Shown here: positions 27,166-36,305 of the stretch, one piece after another
Position numbering within the stretch: the stretch's first letter is position 1
Layout of the letters: every line of letters starts with the position of its first letter
The notes under the pieces: generated by a model
Database searches by the model: none
What the model was told of the DNA's origin: nothing
The model's input: the letters and a program-made list of their open reading frames with translations, nothing else
Assembly (NCBI RefSeq): GCF_900090145.1
Contig: NZ_FMHI01000006.1
Coordinates: 124,001 to 188,000 of the forward strand
Length of the DNA: 64,000 bases
Direction: 5' to 3'
From: Streptomyces sp. WMMB 322
Lineage (GTDB): Bacteria; Actinomycetota; Actinomycetes; Streptomycetales; Streptomycetaceae
Translations under genes and position numbers: made by a program

Positions 27166-30100
27166 TCATTCGGCCCCGCCCGACCCGCCGGCCCCGCCTG
27201 CCTCCAGCGCGGCGATGCGGTCGCGGGTACGCCCGGCCTCGTCCCACGGAACGGGCGCCAGCATGCCCGCCAGCCGATGCCACTGCTCGGCGGCCTCCCG
27301 GTACTCGGCAAGCGCCTTGCGCGGCTCGTCGCGCCGCTCGTACAACGTGGCCAGTGCGTGCAGGGCGCGAGCGATCTCCACCGAATGACCGCCGTCCGCT
27401 CCGGGAGCCCGGCGGGCCTCGGCCAGGGCTTCCCGGTATGCCCGCTCGGCCCGGGCGAACGGGGGTTTCGCGTCCGGGAAGGCCATGCATGCGTCACCCA
27501 GCCGCCGCCAGCTCTCGGCACGCTGCACGGCGTCCGGACAGTGGCGTGCGGCCAGTTCCAGCAGGTGGCTGCCCTCGAACAGGTCGGGGAGGAAACGCCC
27601 TCGGTCCCAGCGCCGCACCAGGGCCCGGCCGAGCAGCAGTTGAGCGCGGGCGGGCAGCGGTCCGCTCCCCGGCGCGACGGCCAGCGCCTCGCGCAGGATG
27701 CCCTCGGCACCGTCGGGGTCGTCGTGCTGCAGGAGACGTGTCTCGCCCCACTCGACGAAGAGTTCGCAGCGCTGCGGGCTGTCGCGCGGTGTCAGCTCGG
27801 CGGCTTCGCCGTACGCCTGGTCAGCGGCCTGCCAGTCGCCCGCCTCGCGGTGCACCCGTGCCCGGGTCCCGGCCCATCGCAGCAGCAGGTTACGGCCTCC
27901 CGGAGCGGCGGGATCGGCCCGTACGGCGGGCTCCGCGTCGGACAGCAACTGCAGCAGCTGCGCGCTTTCGGCCTCTCCGGTCAGCCGCAGGGCGGCGATC
28001 AGGTCCAGCAGGACGGCGGCCCGGCGCTGGACGGAGGCCTCGGTGGCCTCCGAAAGCTCAGCGGCGGCGCGCAGTTGCGCCACGGCGAGCGTGGCGGACT
28101 CCGCGGCGGAGTCCTGGTCACGCTCGCCACGGGCGATGTCGAGCAGGGCCCGGCCGAGCCGCACGTGCCGGTCCTCCCGTGCCGCCGGGTCCGACTCCTC
28201 GTCCTCGAGTGGCGCGCTCAGGTCGCTCACCACGGCGTGCAGCCAGGCCGGGTCGCCGTCCATGCGCCACAGTTCGTGCCGCACGCCCGCACGGGTCAGC
28301 ACGGTCGCGGGGCGCGCCGAGGTGTCGCCGGACAGCAGGTGCTCGGCGCGTGTCAGCAGCTGCCGGCGGCGCTCGGGAGCGCGCCGCAGCTCGGGAGTGC
28401 CTGCCTGCGCGAAAAGCACTTGCCCGAGCACCCGGCGGGCCCAGTCGCTGTCCTGGGCCAGCAGCACCGCCTCGGTCACCTCGTGGGCCTCCCGCAGGAG
28501 CTTGCCGTCGCGCTGCACGCGCCACTGGTCCAGCAGCCTTTCAGCGTCCTTGAGCTGGTCCGGCAGCGGGCGCACGGGCCGGTACCAGCGCACCACCCGG
28601 GCCGGGATCTCGGCGAACAGCTCCTCCCCCAGCTCTCCCCCGTCCTCCTCGGGCTCCTCGGGCTCCGGACGGCTCCGTTCCGTCGCCGGGGGGTGCCCGG
28701 AGAGCTGGGCGACCGCCAGCGCCGGGAAGTTGCGCGTCCCCTTGCCGAAGCGCCGGCTGACGTACTCCGAGAGGTGTTTGAGCACCAGCTCGGCCGCGCC
28801 CTGGTCAAGGGACTGCAGCAGCAGTTCCTGCACGCCCTGCACGAAGTCGTACCGGGGCCCCGGCGAATCCTCGACGTCGGGAAGCCGCTCCAGGAGCCCG
28901 CTGAGCAGTACCTCCGCCAGTTCCATGGGGCCCGTGTCGGGGAGCATCGCCTCCTGCACCAGCTGGATGACGGGCAGCACGAGCGGTACCGCGGCCAGGT
29001 GGACGGCCAGGTCGAGCGCGCCGGGCGAAGCGGATGACCGGAAGGCGCCGAGCAGTTCGCGGGCGTCGGTCCCGTGCGAGGCCGCGGGCGCCGGCATGGC
29101 GTGGTGGCGCGGCCTGACCCAGGCGGCGGCTCCGCGCACCGTCTGCCGTCCCTCGCCGCCCAGCAGCCGCGCCCAGCTGCCCAGGGCCGCGGGCGTGGGC
29201 AGCAGCACGGGCACCGGCAGCGCATCGGGCGCGGGCGGCGATCCGTAGCCGTCCGGTTCGAAGCCGACGGGGCCTCCCGTCGCCTTGTCGCGAACGAGCA
29301 GCCCCGGCTCGCCCGGCAGGGCCGTACGCGGCCAGAGCCTGGGCGGCAGGGGCTGCACGACAGCCAGCGGCGAACCGCCCGTCCAGCGGTGCAGCAGCCG
29401 CTGGGCGCCGCCGTCCTGCCACAGCGGCCCCACGCAGTCGCTGAGGACGAGCGTCAGCCGCCTGCCGGTGGTGTCCCGGTACTGGTCCGCGGGGCGCAGG
29501 CGAGTGGTGGAGGAATCGGGTCCGGTGCCGATGAGCGGCGCACCGTCGGAGCTGCGGTGCAGGCACAGTGCCTGCACGTCGCGGAAGGCGCCGAGCTGTT
29601 CGCAGGTCTGACGCAGTTTCTCGAAAGTGAGCTGCCAGACCGACGTGGTCGCCGACGCGTCCATCAGCAGCAGCAGTTCGGCGTCCGGCCGGTGTGCGGG
29701 CCCGAACACGGGTCGCACAGCACCGCTGCGAGCACTCAGCTCGGCACTCGCCGCCTCGTCCAGCACGCGCGGCACCGACGCCGGCCGGGGCCGGTACCCC
29801 AGCAACGGGCGCATGGCCCGCTGGAGTCCGAGCAGGCCCGGCAGTGTGCTGGCGGCGGGCGCCCGCACGGGAAACGCCCTGCCCGGAGCCCCGCCGTGCC
29901 GGTCCGGCGCGTACAGCGACACGGTGGAAGGGGACGGGGCGCCCTGCGCGAGGGGTCCGGAGCCTGCTTCACTTCCGGTGGGCTGCCGGTCCGAGGAGTG
30001 GCCGAGCCTCGACGGTGCCGCTGCCGCTCCGCCCTCCTGCGACGTACCGTCCGCAACGGACGCCGGAGGCGCCGGGTCACGCGAGCCGGGGTCCGTCCAG

Positions 30101-30222
30101 CGGGCGAGCCACAGCGCCTCGGCCACCTCCTCGGCCGACGGGTCCCAACCCGCCTGCCGCATCCGCGAGACGAGTTCGGCCAGCTGGGGCCCCGCGCGGT
30201 GCGGGGGACCGATCGGGTCCAT
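27166..30222 (-). CDS. SAV_2336-type protein with vWA domain and TPR-rich C-terminus
   Basis: A 1,018-residue protein. The N-terminus (LAELVSRMRQAGWDPSAEEVAEALWLA) is the SAV_2336 N-terminal helical domain, followed by a disordered linker to about 95. Residues 175-400 hold a von Willebrand A-like domain: LLLLMDASATT with MIDAS-type Asp188, LTLVLSDCVGPLW and PLAVVQPLPPRLWPRTAL. A helical central part follows, then about 450 residues of TPR-like repeats from around 560. The gene starts 6 bases after the MoxR ATPase stop. vWA plus MoxR is a conserved chaperone pair, and with the trypsin/VMAP protein this completes the ternary arrangement described for actinobacterial conflict systems. Confidence 0.82.
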   Translation of the reverse strand: MDPIGPPHRAGPQLAELVSRMRQAGWDPSAEEVAEALWLARWTDPGSRDPAPPASVADGTSQEGGAAAAPSRLGHSSDRQPTGSEAGSGPLAQGAPSPSTVSLYAPDRHGGAPGRAFPVRAPAASTLPGLLGLQRAMRPLLGYRPRPASVPRVLDEAASAELSARSGAVRPVFGPAHRPDAELLLLMDASATTSVWQLTFEKLRQTCEQLGAFRDVQALCLHRSSDGAPLIGTGPDSSTTRLRPADQYRDTTGRRLTLVLSDCVGPLWQDGGAQRLLHRWTGGSPLAVVQPLPPRLWPRTALPGEPGLLVRDKATGGPVGFEPDGYGSPPAPDALPVPVLLPTPAALGSWARLLGGEGRQTVRGAAAWVRPRHHAMPAPAASHGTDARELLGAFRSSASPGALDLAVHLAAVPLVLPVIQLVQEAMLPDTGPMELAEVLLSGLLERLPDVEDSPGPRYDFVQGVQELLLQSLDQGAAELVLKHLSEYVSRRFGKGTRNFPALAVAQLSGHPPATERSRPEPEEPEEDGGELGEELFAEIPARVVRWYRPVRPLPDQLKDAERLLDQWRVQRDGKLLREAHEVTEAVLLAQDSDWARRVLGQVLFAQAGTPELRRAPERRRQLLTRAEHLLSGDTSARPATVLTRAGVRHELWRMDGDPAWLHAVVSDLSAPLEDEESDPAAREDRHVRLGRALLDIARGERDQDSAAESATLAVAQLRAAAELSEATEASVQRRAAVLLDLIAALRLTGEAESAQLLQLLSDAEPAVRADPAAPGGRNLLLRWAGTRARVHREAGDWQAADQAYGEAAELTPRDSPQRCELFVEWGETRLLQHDDPDGAEGILREALAVAPGSGPLPARAQLLLGRALVRRWDRGRFLPDLFEGSHLLELAARHCPDAVQRAESWRRLGDACMAFPDAKPPFARAERAYREALAEARRAPGADGGHSVEIARALHALATLYERRDEPRKALAEYREAAEQWHRLAGMLAPVPWDEAGRTRDRIAALEAGGAGGSGGAE

Positions 30223-30228
30223 CCCCCA

Positions 30229-31257
30229 TCACCTCGGGCGGTCCAGCGGGCGCAGCAGCATCTCGGCGAGCCGGCTGCGCGTCGCACGTTCCGCTCCCGC
30301 CGCGCGCTGCGTCAGAAACAGGGCGTTGAGAAGCTGGTCGGTGGCGACGACCTGCCCCGCCTCTCGCTCCAGGAAGCGCCTGATGTACTCCTCGCCCTCC
30401 ACGAGGGCTTCTTCGCCCAGATGGGCCGTGACCATGGCGGCGAGCTGCTTGTCGGTGGGCGGTTTCAGCTCCAGCTGGATGCAGCGGCGCAGCAGCGCGG
30501 CGGGGAAGTCGCGCTCGCCGTTGGACGTCAGGACGATGAACGGGAAGGTCGTGCAGCGGATGCGGCCTCCGGTCACGGCCGCCTTGTCGCCGTCGTCGGT
30601 GAGCACTTCGCTGACGGGCTCCCGGTCGGCGCTGCGCTCCAGCTCCCGGATCGTGAACTCGCCCTCCTCCAGCACGTTCAGAAGGTCGTTCGGAAGGTCG
30701 ATGTCGCTCTTGTCGAGCTCGTCGACGAGCAGCACCCGCGGGAGCCCTTCTTCGCCGTCCGGTCGCGGCAGCAGCGCGGTGCCCAGCGGACCCAGCCTGA
30801 TGTAGGAGCCGATGGGGGGCCGTTCGGCCCGCTCCCCGTCGACGGCCCTGTCCAGCTGTACGTCCTGGAGGCGGCCGATGGCGTCGTAGTGGTAGAGCCC
30901 GTCCTGGAGAGTCGTGCGGCTGACGATGGGCCAGCGCAGCACCCGTCCGAGACCCAGCTCGTGGGCGACGGCATGCGCGAGCGTCGACTTGCCGGTGCCG
31001 GGGTTGCCCGTGACGAGCAGCGGGCGGCGCAGGTACAGCGCCGCGTTGACCGCCTCGACCTCTTCGGGGCGCGGGTGGAGGTTCTCGACCAGCTGCCGCT
31101 GCACACCGAGTCGTCGCGCGGCGTCGCCCTCGTCTCCGTCGTCGCCGCTCCCGGAGCTCCTGGAGAGGGTGAAGTCCCTCCAGGGCGGCGGTTCAGGTAA
31201 CCGCCGGACGCCGTCGTGCGGGAGACCCGCTCCCCGGTAGATCCGCCAATCGCTCAC
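30229..31257 (-). CDS. MoxR-family AAA+ ATPase
   Basis: A 342-residue AAA+ ATPase. Walker A is VTGNPGTGKSTLA (Lys90), Walker B VLLVDELDKSD, sensor 1 FIVLTSNGERDFPAALLRRC with the Arg finger. Glu-rich insertions are typical of MoxR relatives. GTG at 31257 is the start: GAGGAG lies 6 bases upstream, and the protein then begins with VSDWRIYRGAG; the longer open frame upstream reads against the protease gene. MoxR ATPases act with vWA proteins to remodel or activate client complexes, so the partner is the SAV_2336/vWA protein encoded next. Confidence 0.9.
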   Translation of the reverse strand: MSDWRIYRGAGLPHDGVRRLPEPPPWRDFTLSRSSGSGDDGDEGDAARRLGVQRQLVENLHPRPEEVEAVNAALYLRRPLLVTGNPGTGKSTLAHAVAHELGLGRVLRWPIVSRTTLQDGLYHYDAIGRLQDVQLDRAVDGERAERPPIGSYIRLGPLGTALLPRPDGEEGLPRVLLVDELDKSDIDLPNDLLNVLEEGEFTIRELERSADREPVSEVLTDDGDKAAVTGGRIRCTTFPFIVLTSNGERDFPAALLRRCIQLELKPPTDKQLAAMVTAHLGEEALVEGEEYIRRFLEREAGQVVATDQLLNALFLTQRAAGAERATRSRLAEMLLRPLDRPR

Positions 31258-31331
31258 TGTGAGCTCCTCGCTGTTCCGGTCCGTTTCGGGGGTCGTCGTG
31301 AGATCGGTGTACGCGGGACGGGTGCGCGAAG

Positions 31332-33467
31332 TCACGGGCGCAGCGGGGGTGCTCGGAGCGGCTCGTCGGCAAGTTGGGGTCCTTGCGGCGGATCGTAGAG
31401 GAGAACCAGCTCCCCGGTGCGGGAAGTTGCAATCCTCGAGTCGTCGGGCTCCGCGTTCCGGTTGCGCAGATCGCGTACGAGTTCGCGCAGGCTCTTCGGT
31501 GCTCCGGCGGCACACGCGGAGCGCAGCAGTCCCGCGGCATGTTCCTGGAACTCACCGCAGTCCGTGTGCTCTTCGTCGCATCGCCGCCACATGACCACCG
31601 GGTACCCAGCTCCCAGCGCCACACCCAGAGCCACGGCGCCGTGTCCGCTTCCGGCACGTGCGCAGTGCACGGCCACGGCGTGCGGCTCCGCGCTGCGCAG
31701 CCTTCCGTATGCGGCCAGCTCGGTCTCGCGCTCCGTGCGGTGACGTCCCTCCTCCGCACCGTTGGGAGCCCCAAGGCACAGTGGCACCGCCGCCATGTGC
31801 CCCTTCTTGATGACGCGCCAGCGCTGGTGCCACTCCGGGATGGGCTCAGCCTTCATCCACCGGTGCCGGTCGCGCAGCGCGACGGCACGCCGGTGCCCCA
31901 GCGGCAGGGTGTGCGGGCTGAACGGCTCGTCCGGGCCCGCTTCCTTCGCCCGCCACATCTCCACCGGCTCGTCGAACAGGGCGCGCGGCAGCATGAAGTC
32001 CACGGCTGCCAGATGTTCGCCGATGTCCCCCTTGTCGAAGGCGTCGGCGAGCCCGGCGCGGATGTCCCGCTCCAGCTCGGCGCGGGGCACGCCGGTCTCG
32101 TTCTGCCGTACGGGAGCGACCTGGCCGTCCTCCTGGACGAGCTTGATCCGCCAGGGGTGCGTCCCGTACAGGTCGGGGTCGATCTCCACCAGCACGTCGG
32201 CGTACGAGGACCGGGGGCCGGGGACGGCCGCTGCAGGCTCCAGGATGTCCCGCACGAGTTCCCTGTCGATGCTGTTCGGCAGTGTCACCGCCGCGTTCCT
32301 GACCCAGGCTTCCAGTTCCGCGAGCGGGTCGGGGCGGCGGCCCGTGCTCTCCTCCTCGGGCACCGTCCGGGGCCGCGGCACCTTGCCGCGGCCAGGAGCG
32401 GACAGGGCTTGGCACACGCGCGCGGCGTACAGCACCACCGCGGCCCGCTCGCGCTCGCGGCTGCTCTCGACGCCGCTGAAGCTGCCGTCGTGCATGTCGT
32501 AGAGCAGCCCGACGCCCTCCCGCCAGCTGCGCGGTGCGTGGATGTGCAGCCGGTACGTCTCCCGCCTGACGTCGCGGCGCGCCCCTTCCACCATCTCCAG
32601 CACCTGACCTGCGCTGACCGGTGACGGCAACTCGGCGAAGCGGCCGAAGAGTTCGGCACGGTCGTAGGCGGTGAACCCGCTCGCGTAACCGCCGGGATCG
32701 CGCTGCTGCTCCCGCACGTACTGCTCGCGCGGCCAGCTCCAGTCGAGGGCGAGATAGCGCTCCAGATGGTGCCGGTCGTGGGCACGCAGCGCCTCCTGCC
32801 ACACCGCTGCCTCGTGCGGCCCCGCCTCGCAGAACCTGCGCAGCGCGGTGATCGGGGTGGCACGCGCGATCTGGCCGTCACGTGCGCGCCCCTTGCTGAC
32901 GCCGATCACGCTGCCCCGGTCGCGGTCCACGACGGGGCCGCCGGAACAGCCCGGCGGCAGATACGCGTCCTCCAGCATCATCGGCCCGCCGGTGCCGGCA
33001 CTGGCCCTCCCCGTCACCTGGACGAAGTCCACCGAGCCACGGCTCAGCACGGACGAGTAGCCGAACAGCTGCACATCGGAAGAGTTCAGCGCCGAACGGT
33101 CGCTCAGCCAGAGGCCGTTGGGATGAGGAGCGTGAGCCGGCTCCGGTACCCGCACCAGGGCCAGGTCGGGGTCGTTCCAGGGTGAGGAGGTGTCCTCGGC
33201 ACCGGAAGGGCGCGGAAGGCCGCACGCCAGCTCGCCGGTGAGCTTCTCACCCGACTCCAGCGTGATGCCGATGACGCGCTCACCCCTCCACACGGCACCC
33301 CTCCCCTTGGCCACCACGTGCGCGCTCGTCAGGACCCAGCCCGGTGCGATGAAGAAGCCACTGCCCCACAACTCCTCACGCGGGCCGTCGTCTTCGACGG
33401 CATACCCTTCGCCGGGTGCACCAACCCGCACGACGGCCGAGCGCACGGCGCTCTCGACGGCGCTCAC
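31332..33467 (-). CDS. Trypsin-like serine protease fused to VMAP-C-like domain
   Basis: About 711 residues. Residues 20-215 are a trypsin-like protease with a complete triad: His50 (LTSAHVV), Asp101 (PDLALVRV) and Ser175 (PPGCSGGPVV). There is no signal peptide, so the protease is cytoplasmic, typical of NTPase-regulated conflict systems. Residues about 230-310 form a helical effector-associated region. From about 400 to the end the sequence resembles the VMAP C-terminal domain: VLVEIDPDLYG, then VDFMLPRALFDEPVEMWR, and late HAVAVHCARAGSG. The first candidate start is GTG 33485; GTG 33467 (VSAVESAVRSAVV) is preferred as it begins the conserved fold, although neither has a clear ribosome binding site. 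Confidence 0.83.
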   Translation of the reverse strand: MSAVESAVRSAVVRVGAPGEGYAVEDDGPREELWGSGFFIAPGWVLTSAHVVAKGRGAVWRGERVIGITLESGEKLTGELACGLPRPSGAEDTSSPWNDPDLALVRVPEPAHAPHPNGLWLSDRSALNSSDVQLFGYSSVLSRGSVDFVQVTGRASAGTGGPMMLEDAYLPPGCSGGPVVDRDRGSVIGVSKGRARDGQIARATPITALRRFCEAGPHEAAVWQEALRAHDRHHLERYLALDWSWPREQYVREQQRDPGGYASGFTAYDRAELFGRFAELPSPVSAGQVLEMVEGARRDVRRETYRLHIHAPRSWREGVGLLYDMHDGSFSGVESSRERERAAVVLYAARVCQALSAPGRGKVPRPRTVPEEESTGRRPDPLAELEAWVRNAAVTLPNSIDRELVRDILEPAAAVPGPRSSYADVLVEIDPDLYGTHPWRIKLVQEDGQVAPVRQNETGVPRAELERDIRAGLADAFDKGDIGEHLAAVDFMLPRALFDEPVEMWRAKEAGPDEPFSPHTLPLGHRRAVALRDRHRWMKAEPIPEWHQRWRVIKKGHMAAVPLCLGAPNGAEEGRHRTERETELAAYGRLRSAEPHAVAVHCARAGSGHGAVALGVALGAGYPVVMWRRCDEEHTDCGEFQEHAAGLLRSACAAGAPKSLRELVRDLRNRNAEPDDSRIATSRTGELVLLYDPPQGPQLADEPLRAPPLRP

Positions 33468-33616
33468 GAGACACGCATGGCGCACGGCAGCAGACTGGTT
33501 CGTGTTCCCCCGCCCGACCGTGCGTCAGCCCGTGTCCCGGCCCGGCCGCTGCAGACGCCGACCATCGCCACCCCCGTCCCCCGGTTCCTCCTGTGTGAGG
33601 CGTACGAGGGCCAAGA

Positions 33617-34012
33617 TTACTGTCCTTGCGGCTGGGATTCTGCCCCTTGTTCCGGGGCCGGTTCCGGACGTTTCCACGTGAGCGTCACCGAGATCGCGCC
33701 CTTCAGCTCGCCGTCGGCCAGCACGGCCACGGCCCTGCCCGGTCTGGCCATGACCTCGATGCCGAAGGTGGCGCTGACCTCGTCGGGACGCGCGGACCTC
33801 GCGGCCTCCAGCACCGTCGAACCGACCCCGCTGACAAGCTCGTTGAGCCGTTCGATCCTTGCGCCGAGGCGGTCGGGTGCCGCCGTGTCCTCGAACTCGG
33901 ACTCCACTGCCGCACCGGCATGCCCGGGCAGCCGCCCCGGCTGCAGGACACGGACGGACGCGAGCACCTTCTCGCCGCCCGGCAGTTCGATCTCCTGGAT
34001 GCCCCGTTCCAC
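33617..34012 (-). CDS. CU044_2847 (trypsin-co-occurring) domain protein
   Basis: A 131-residue protein with the CU044_2847 pattern: IQEIELPGGEKVLASVRVLQPG at the N-terminus, a helix (RIERLNELVSGVGSTVLEAARSA) and a C-terminal strand run with ATFGIEVMARPGRAVAVLADGELKGAISVTLTW. This domain is named for its constant neighbourhood with trypsin-like proteases in actinobacterial NTPase-linked systems; its biochemical role is unknown. GTG 34012 is chosen since GGAGGGGG lies just upstream and the longer frame adds only Arg-rich residues. It is the first gene of the seven-gene leftward operon, so the promoter should lie in 34013-34110. Confidence 0.85.
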   Translation of the reverse strand: MERGIQEIELPGGEKVLASVRVLQPGRLPGHAGAAVESEFEDTAAPDRLGARIERLNELVSGVGSTVLEAARSARPDEVSATFGIEVMARPGRAVAVLADGELKGAISVTLTWKRPEPAPEQGAESQPQGQ

Positions 34013-34110
34013 AGGTCCCCCTCCACGCTGGTTCCGCCCGTCGCGCGGGCGGACGGTCTGCCGCCGATAATCTTGGGGGCGCACCGTCCCCCGTTTCCAG
34101 GGAGCCCTCC

Positions 34111-34302
34111 TTGTACTTCACCGACCGCGGCATCGAAGAGCTGAGCAGCAGGCGCGGGGAGGAGGAGTTCACCTTCGAGTGGCTGGCGGACCAGCTGCGG
34201 ACCTTCGTGGACCTCAACCCGGACTTCGAGGTCCCCGTCGAGCGTCTGGCGACGTGGCTCGCGCGGCTCGACGACGAGGACGAGGACGAGGACGAGGACT
34301 GA
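34111..34302 (+). CDS. DUF6104 family small acidic protein
   Basis: A 63-residue protein, MYFTDRGIEELSSRRGEE at the start and an Asp/Glu-only tail at the end. The middle, FTFEWLADQLRTFVDLNPD, is highly conserved among Streptomyces DUF6104 proteins as I know them. Function unknown; the size, one predicted amphipathic helix pair and acidic tail would fit a protein-binding regulator. Start TTG 34111 follows GGGAG. Divergent from the CU044_2847 gene with about 100 bases between, convergent to the pucR gene. Confidence 0.82.
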   Translation: MYFTDRGIEELSSRRGEEEFTFEWLADQLRTFVDLNPDFEVPVERLATWLARLDDEDEDEDED

Positions 34303-34386
34303 GCACACGCGCACGCCCGAGCACACGTGCACGCCGAGCACACGCGCACGGCTGAGCCCCTGCACCCCTGCCTGCCCGCTCTCGCG

Positions 34387-35589
34387 CTACCCGTCACCGT
34401 TCTCCCGTGCCCGGAGCGCGAGCGCCAGCAGCGCCGCGTCCTCGGGGCGGCGGATGTCGCGTCCGGTCAGCTCGCAGAAGCGGGTGAAGCGCTGCTGGAC
34501 GGTGTTGCGGTGGCAGTACAGCGCCCTCGCGGTCTCCGCGATGGAGCCGCTTCCGGCCAGGTGCACCCGGACGGTGTGCAGCAGCCGTTCCGTCTCGGCG
34601 GGCGGCGCCGCGTCGCCCGTCAGGCCGCCGAGCACGTCGTCCGCCAGGTGCGCGGCGAAGTGGCCGGCCCGGTTGACCAGAACGTCCAGCCACGCGTCGG
34701 CCAGGCGCAGCGGCCCCGGCGCCGATTCGGGCAGCGCCCGCACCGCGGCGGTGGCCAACTCGACCGCCCGGGGCACCGATGCGAGTCCGTCCGCCACGGG
34801 TGAGACCCCGCACGGCACGCCCTCCAGCCCCGCGAGCACGGTCTCCTCGGTGACGCGCGGCCCCAGTTGGACGACCAGCAGCGCCGCCGAGGAGACCGTC
34901 TGCCGCTGAAGCGTGGCACCGGAGGAGCGCAGCGCGGCGGCCGCTCCGTGCAGGTCCTCGCCCGGCCCGGGCCCCGGGGGCGCGGCGGCGCACAGGAACC
35001 GGCCGGCGGGCACGAAGCCGAGTGCCAGGCCGGCGTCGCGTACCACGGTGGGGTTGCGGCCTTCGCTCTCCAGCAGCCGGTCGAACCACAGCCGCCGCTC
35101 GTCCTCGCGCTGCCGCCCCATCTCCAGCACCGTGCGCTGGTAGGCCGTCATGATGCCGGTGACGTGCGCCTCCACCGCCTCCCAGACGTGGTAGGCGGAG
35201 GCGACGAGCAGCACCTTGTCCTCGTCGTCGGCGCGGGCGAGGAGCGCGGCCCACACGACCCGGAAGTCCAGACGGGCCGCGGCGAGAAGCGAGTCGAGGG
35301 GTACGCCCTGGCGGGCCCGCCGCTCCCCGGTGCGCTCGGAGATCCCGGCGAGCTGCGCGGGCACGGGCAGCTCGGCGACGGTGCGCAGCAGCAGTTCGAA
35401 CGCCTGGACCGCGGTCTCGCGGAAGTCGTCGTCGGGGACGGAGTCGGCGTAGTTCTCGCGCAGCGGCCGGACGGCCTCCAGCCAGTCGCCCAGGAGGCTG
35501 TCGATGCTCGTGAGGCACTCCACGGCGAGTTCGGCCGCGCGGGGATGCGGGGCGGCGGCCAACGGGTCCGGCTGACTGTGCACATGCAC
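34387..35589 (-). CDS. PucR-family transcriptional regulator
   Basis: A 400-residue regulator. The N-terminal 160 residues are an all-helical RsbRD/PucR-type sensor part. A middle GGDEF-like/CdaR domain runs about 190-300. The C-terminal PucR helix-turn-helix is clear: HLAGSGSIAETARALYCHRNTVQQRF then LTGRDIRRPEDAALLALAL. PucR relatives control purine, allantoin, sugar-acid or GABA catabolism. It is transcribed away from the urease-like operon with about 115 bases between, which makes that operon the probable target. GTG 35589 or GTG 35583 may be the start; neither has a strong ribosome site. Confidence 0.92.
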   Translation of the reverse strand: MHVHSQPDPLAAAPHPRAAELAVECLTSIDSLLGDWLEAVRPLRENYADSVPDDDFRETAVQAFELLLRTVAELPVPAQLAGISERTGERRARQGVPLDSLLAAARLDFRVVWAALLARADDEDKVLLVASAYHVWEAVEAHVTGIMTAYQRTVLEMGRQREDERRLWFDRLLESEGRNPTVVRDAGLALGFVPAGRFLCAAAPPGPGPGEDLHGAAAALRSSGATLQRQTVSSAALLVVQLGPRVTEETVLAGLEGVPCGVSPVADGLASVPRAVELATAAVRALPESAPGPLRLADAWLDVLVNRAGHFAAHLADDVLGGLTGDAAPPAETERLLHTVRVHLAGSGSIAETARALYCHRNTVQQRFTRFCELTGRDIRRPEDAALLALALRARENGDG

Positions 35590-35705
35590 AATTGTGACGC
35601 TCAGGTCCGCGATACTTCAACGTTGGTCTTCCGCGCACCGCAAGCAATCCTGGGTCGATCGCTCGCGTCCCCCCGACCACCCGGTCGATCCCGGAGGCCC
35701 CGACA

Positions 35706-36305
35706 GTGCATCTGACTCCTCGCGAGAAGGAACGGCTCCAGCTGTTCACCGTCGCGGAACTCGCGCGCAGGCGCCGCGCCCGCGGCCGCCGCCTCAACGC
35801 CCCCGAGGCCGTCGCCCTCATCTGCGACGAGGTCCTGGAGGCGGCGTGGGACGGGCTGACCATGGACGAGGTGATCGCGGCCGGGCGTGCGGTCCTCACC
35901 GAGGACGACGTGATGGAGGGGGTCGCCGCGATGGTGCCCACCGTCCAGGTCGAGGCGCTCTTCCCGAGCGGCACGGCCCTGGTCGCCGTCGACGCCCCGA
36001 TCCGGGCGACCGCGAGCGACGGGAAGACGGCCGCGGGCCGGGCCGGGGCGCCGGGTGCCGTCCGTACGGCGCCGGAGCCCGTACGGATCAACGAGGGGCG
36101 GCGGACGCTGCGGCTGACCGTGCGGAACACGGGCGACCGCGCCGTGTACGTCTCCTCGCACTATCCGCTCGACGAGACCAACGAGGCGCTGCAATTCGAC
36201 CGCGAGGCGGCCACCGGCATGCGGCTGGACATCCCCGCGGGCACCGCGCTCGTCTTCGAACCCGGCGGCGAGCGTGAAGTCGAACTGGTGGAGGCACGTC
36301 CATGA
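35706..36305 (+). CDS. ureAB: Urease-like gamma-beta fusion subunit
   Basis: A 199-residue fusion. Residues 1-100 are urease gamma: [59 protein letters not shown] 25-residue Ala/Gly linker follows. Residues 115-199 are beta: [39 protein letters not shown], then [21 protein letters not shown]. Canonical beta subunits have SHxHFFEVN at this place; here the HFFE part is replaced by PLDE, a sign of divergence also seen in the alpha subunit. GTG start follows GGAGG. It overlaps the alpha gene by 4 bases. No ureD/E/F/G accessory gene is found in the window. Confidence 0.9.
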   Translation: MHLTPREKERLQLFTVAELARRRRARGRRLNAPEAVALICDEVLEAAWDGLTMDEVIAAGRAVLTEDDVMEGVAAMVPTVQVEALFPSGTALVAVDAPIRATASDGKTAAGRAGAPGAVRTAPEPVRINEGRRTLRLTVRNTGDRAVYVSSHYPLDETNEALQFDREAATGMRLDIPAGTALVFEPGGEREVELVEARP

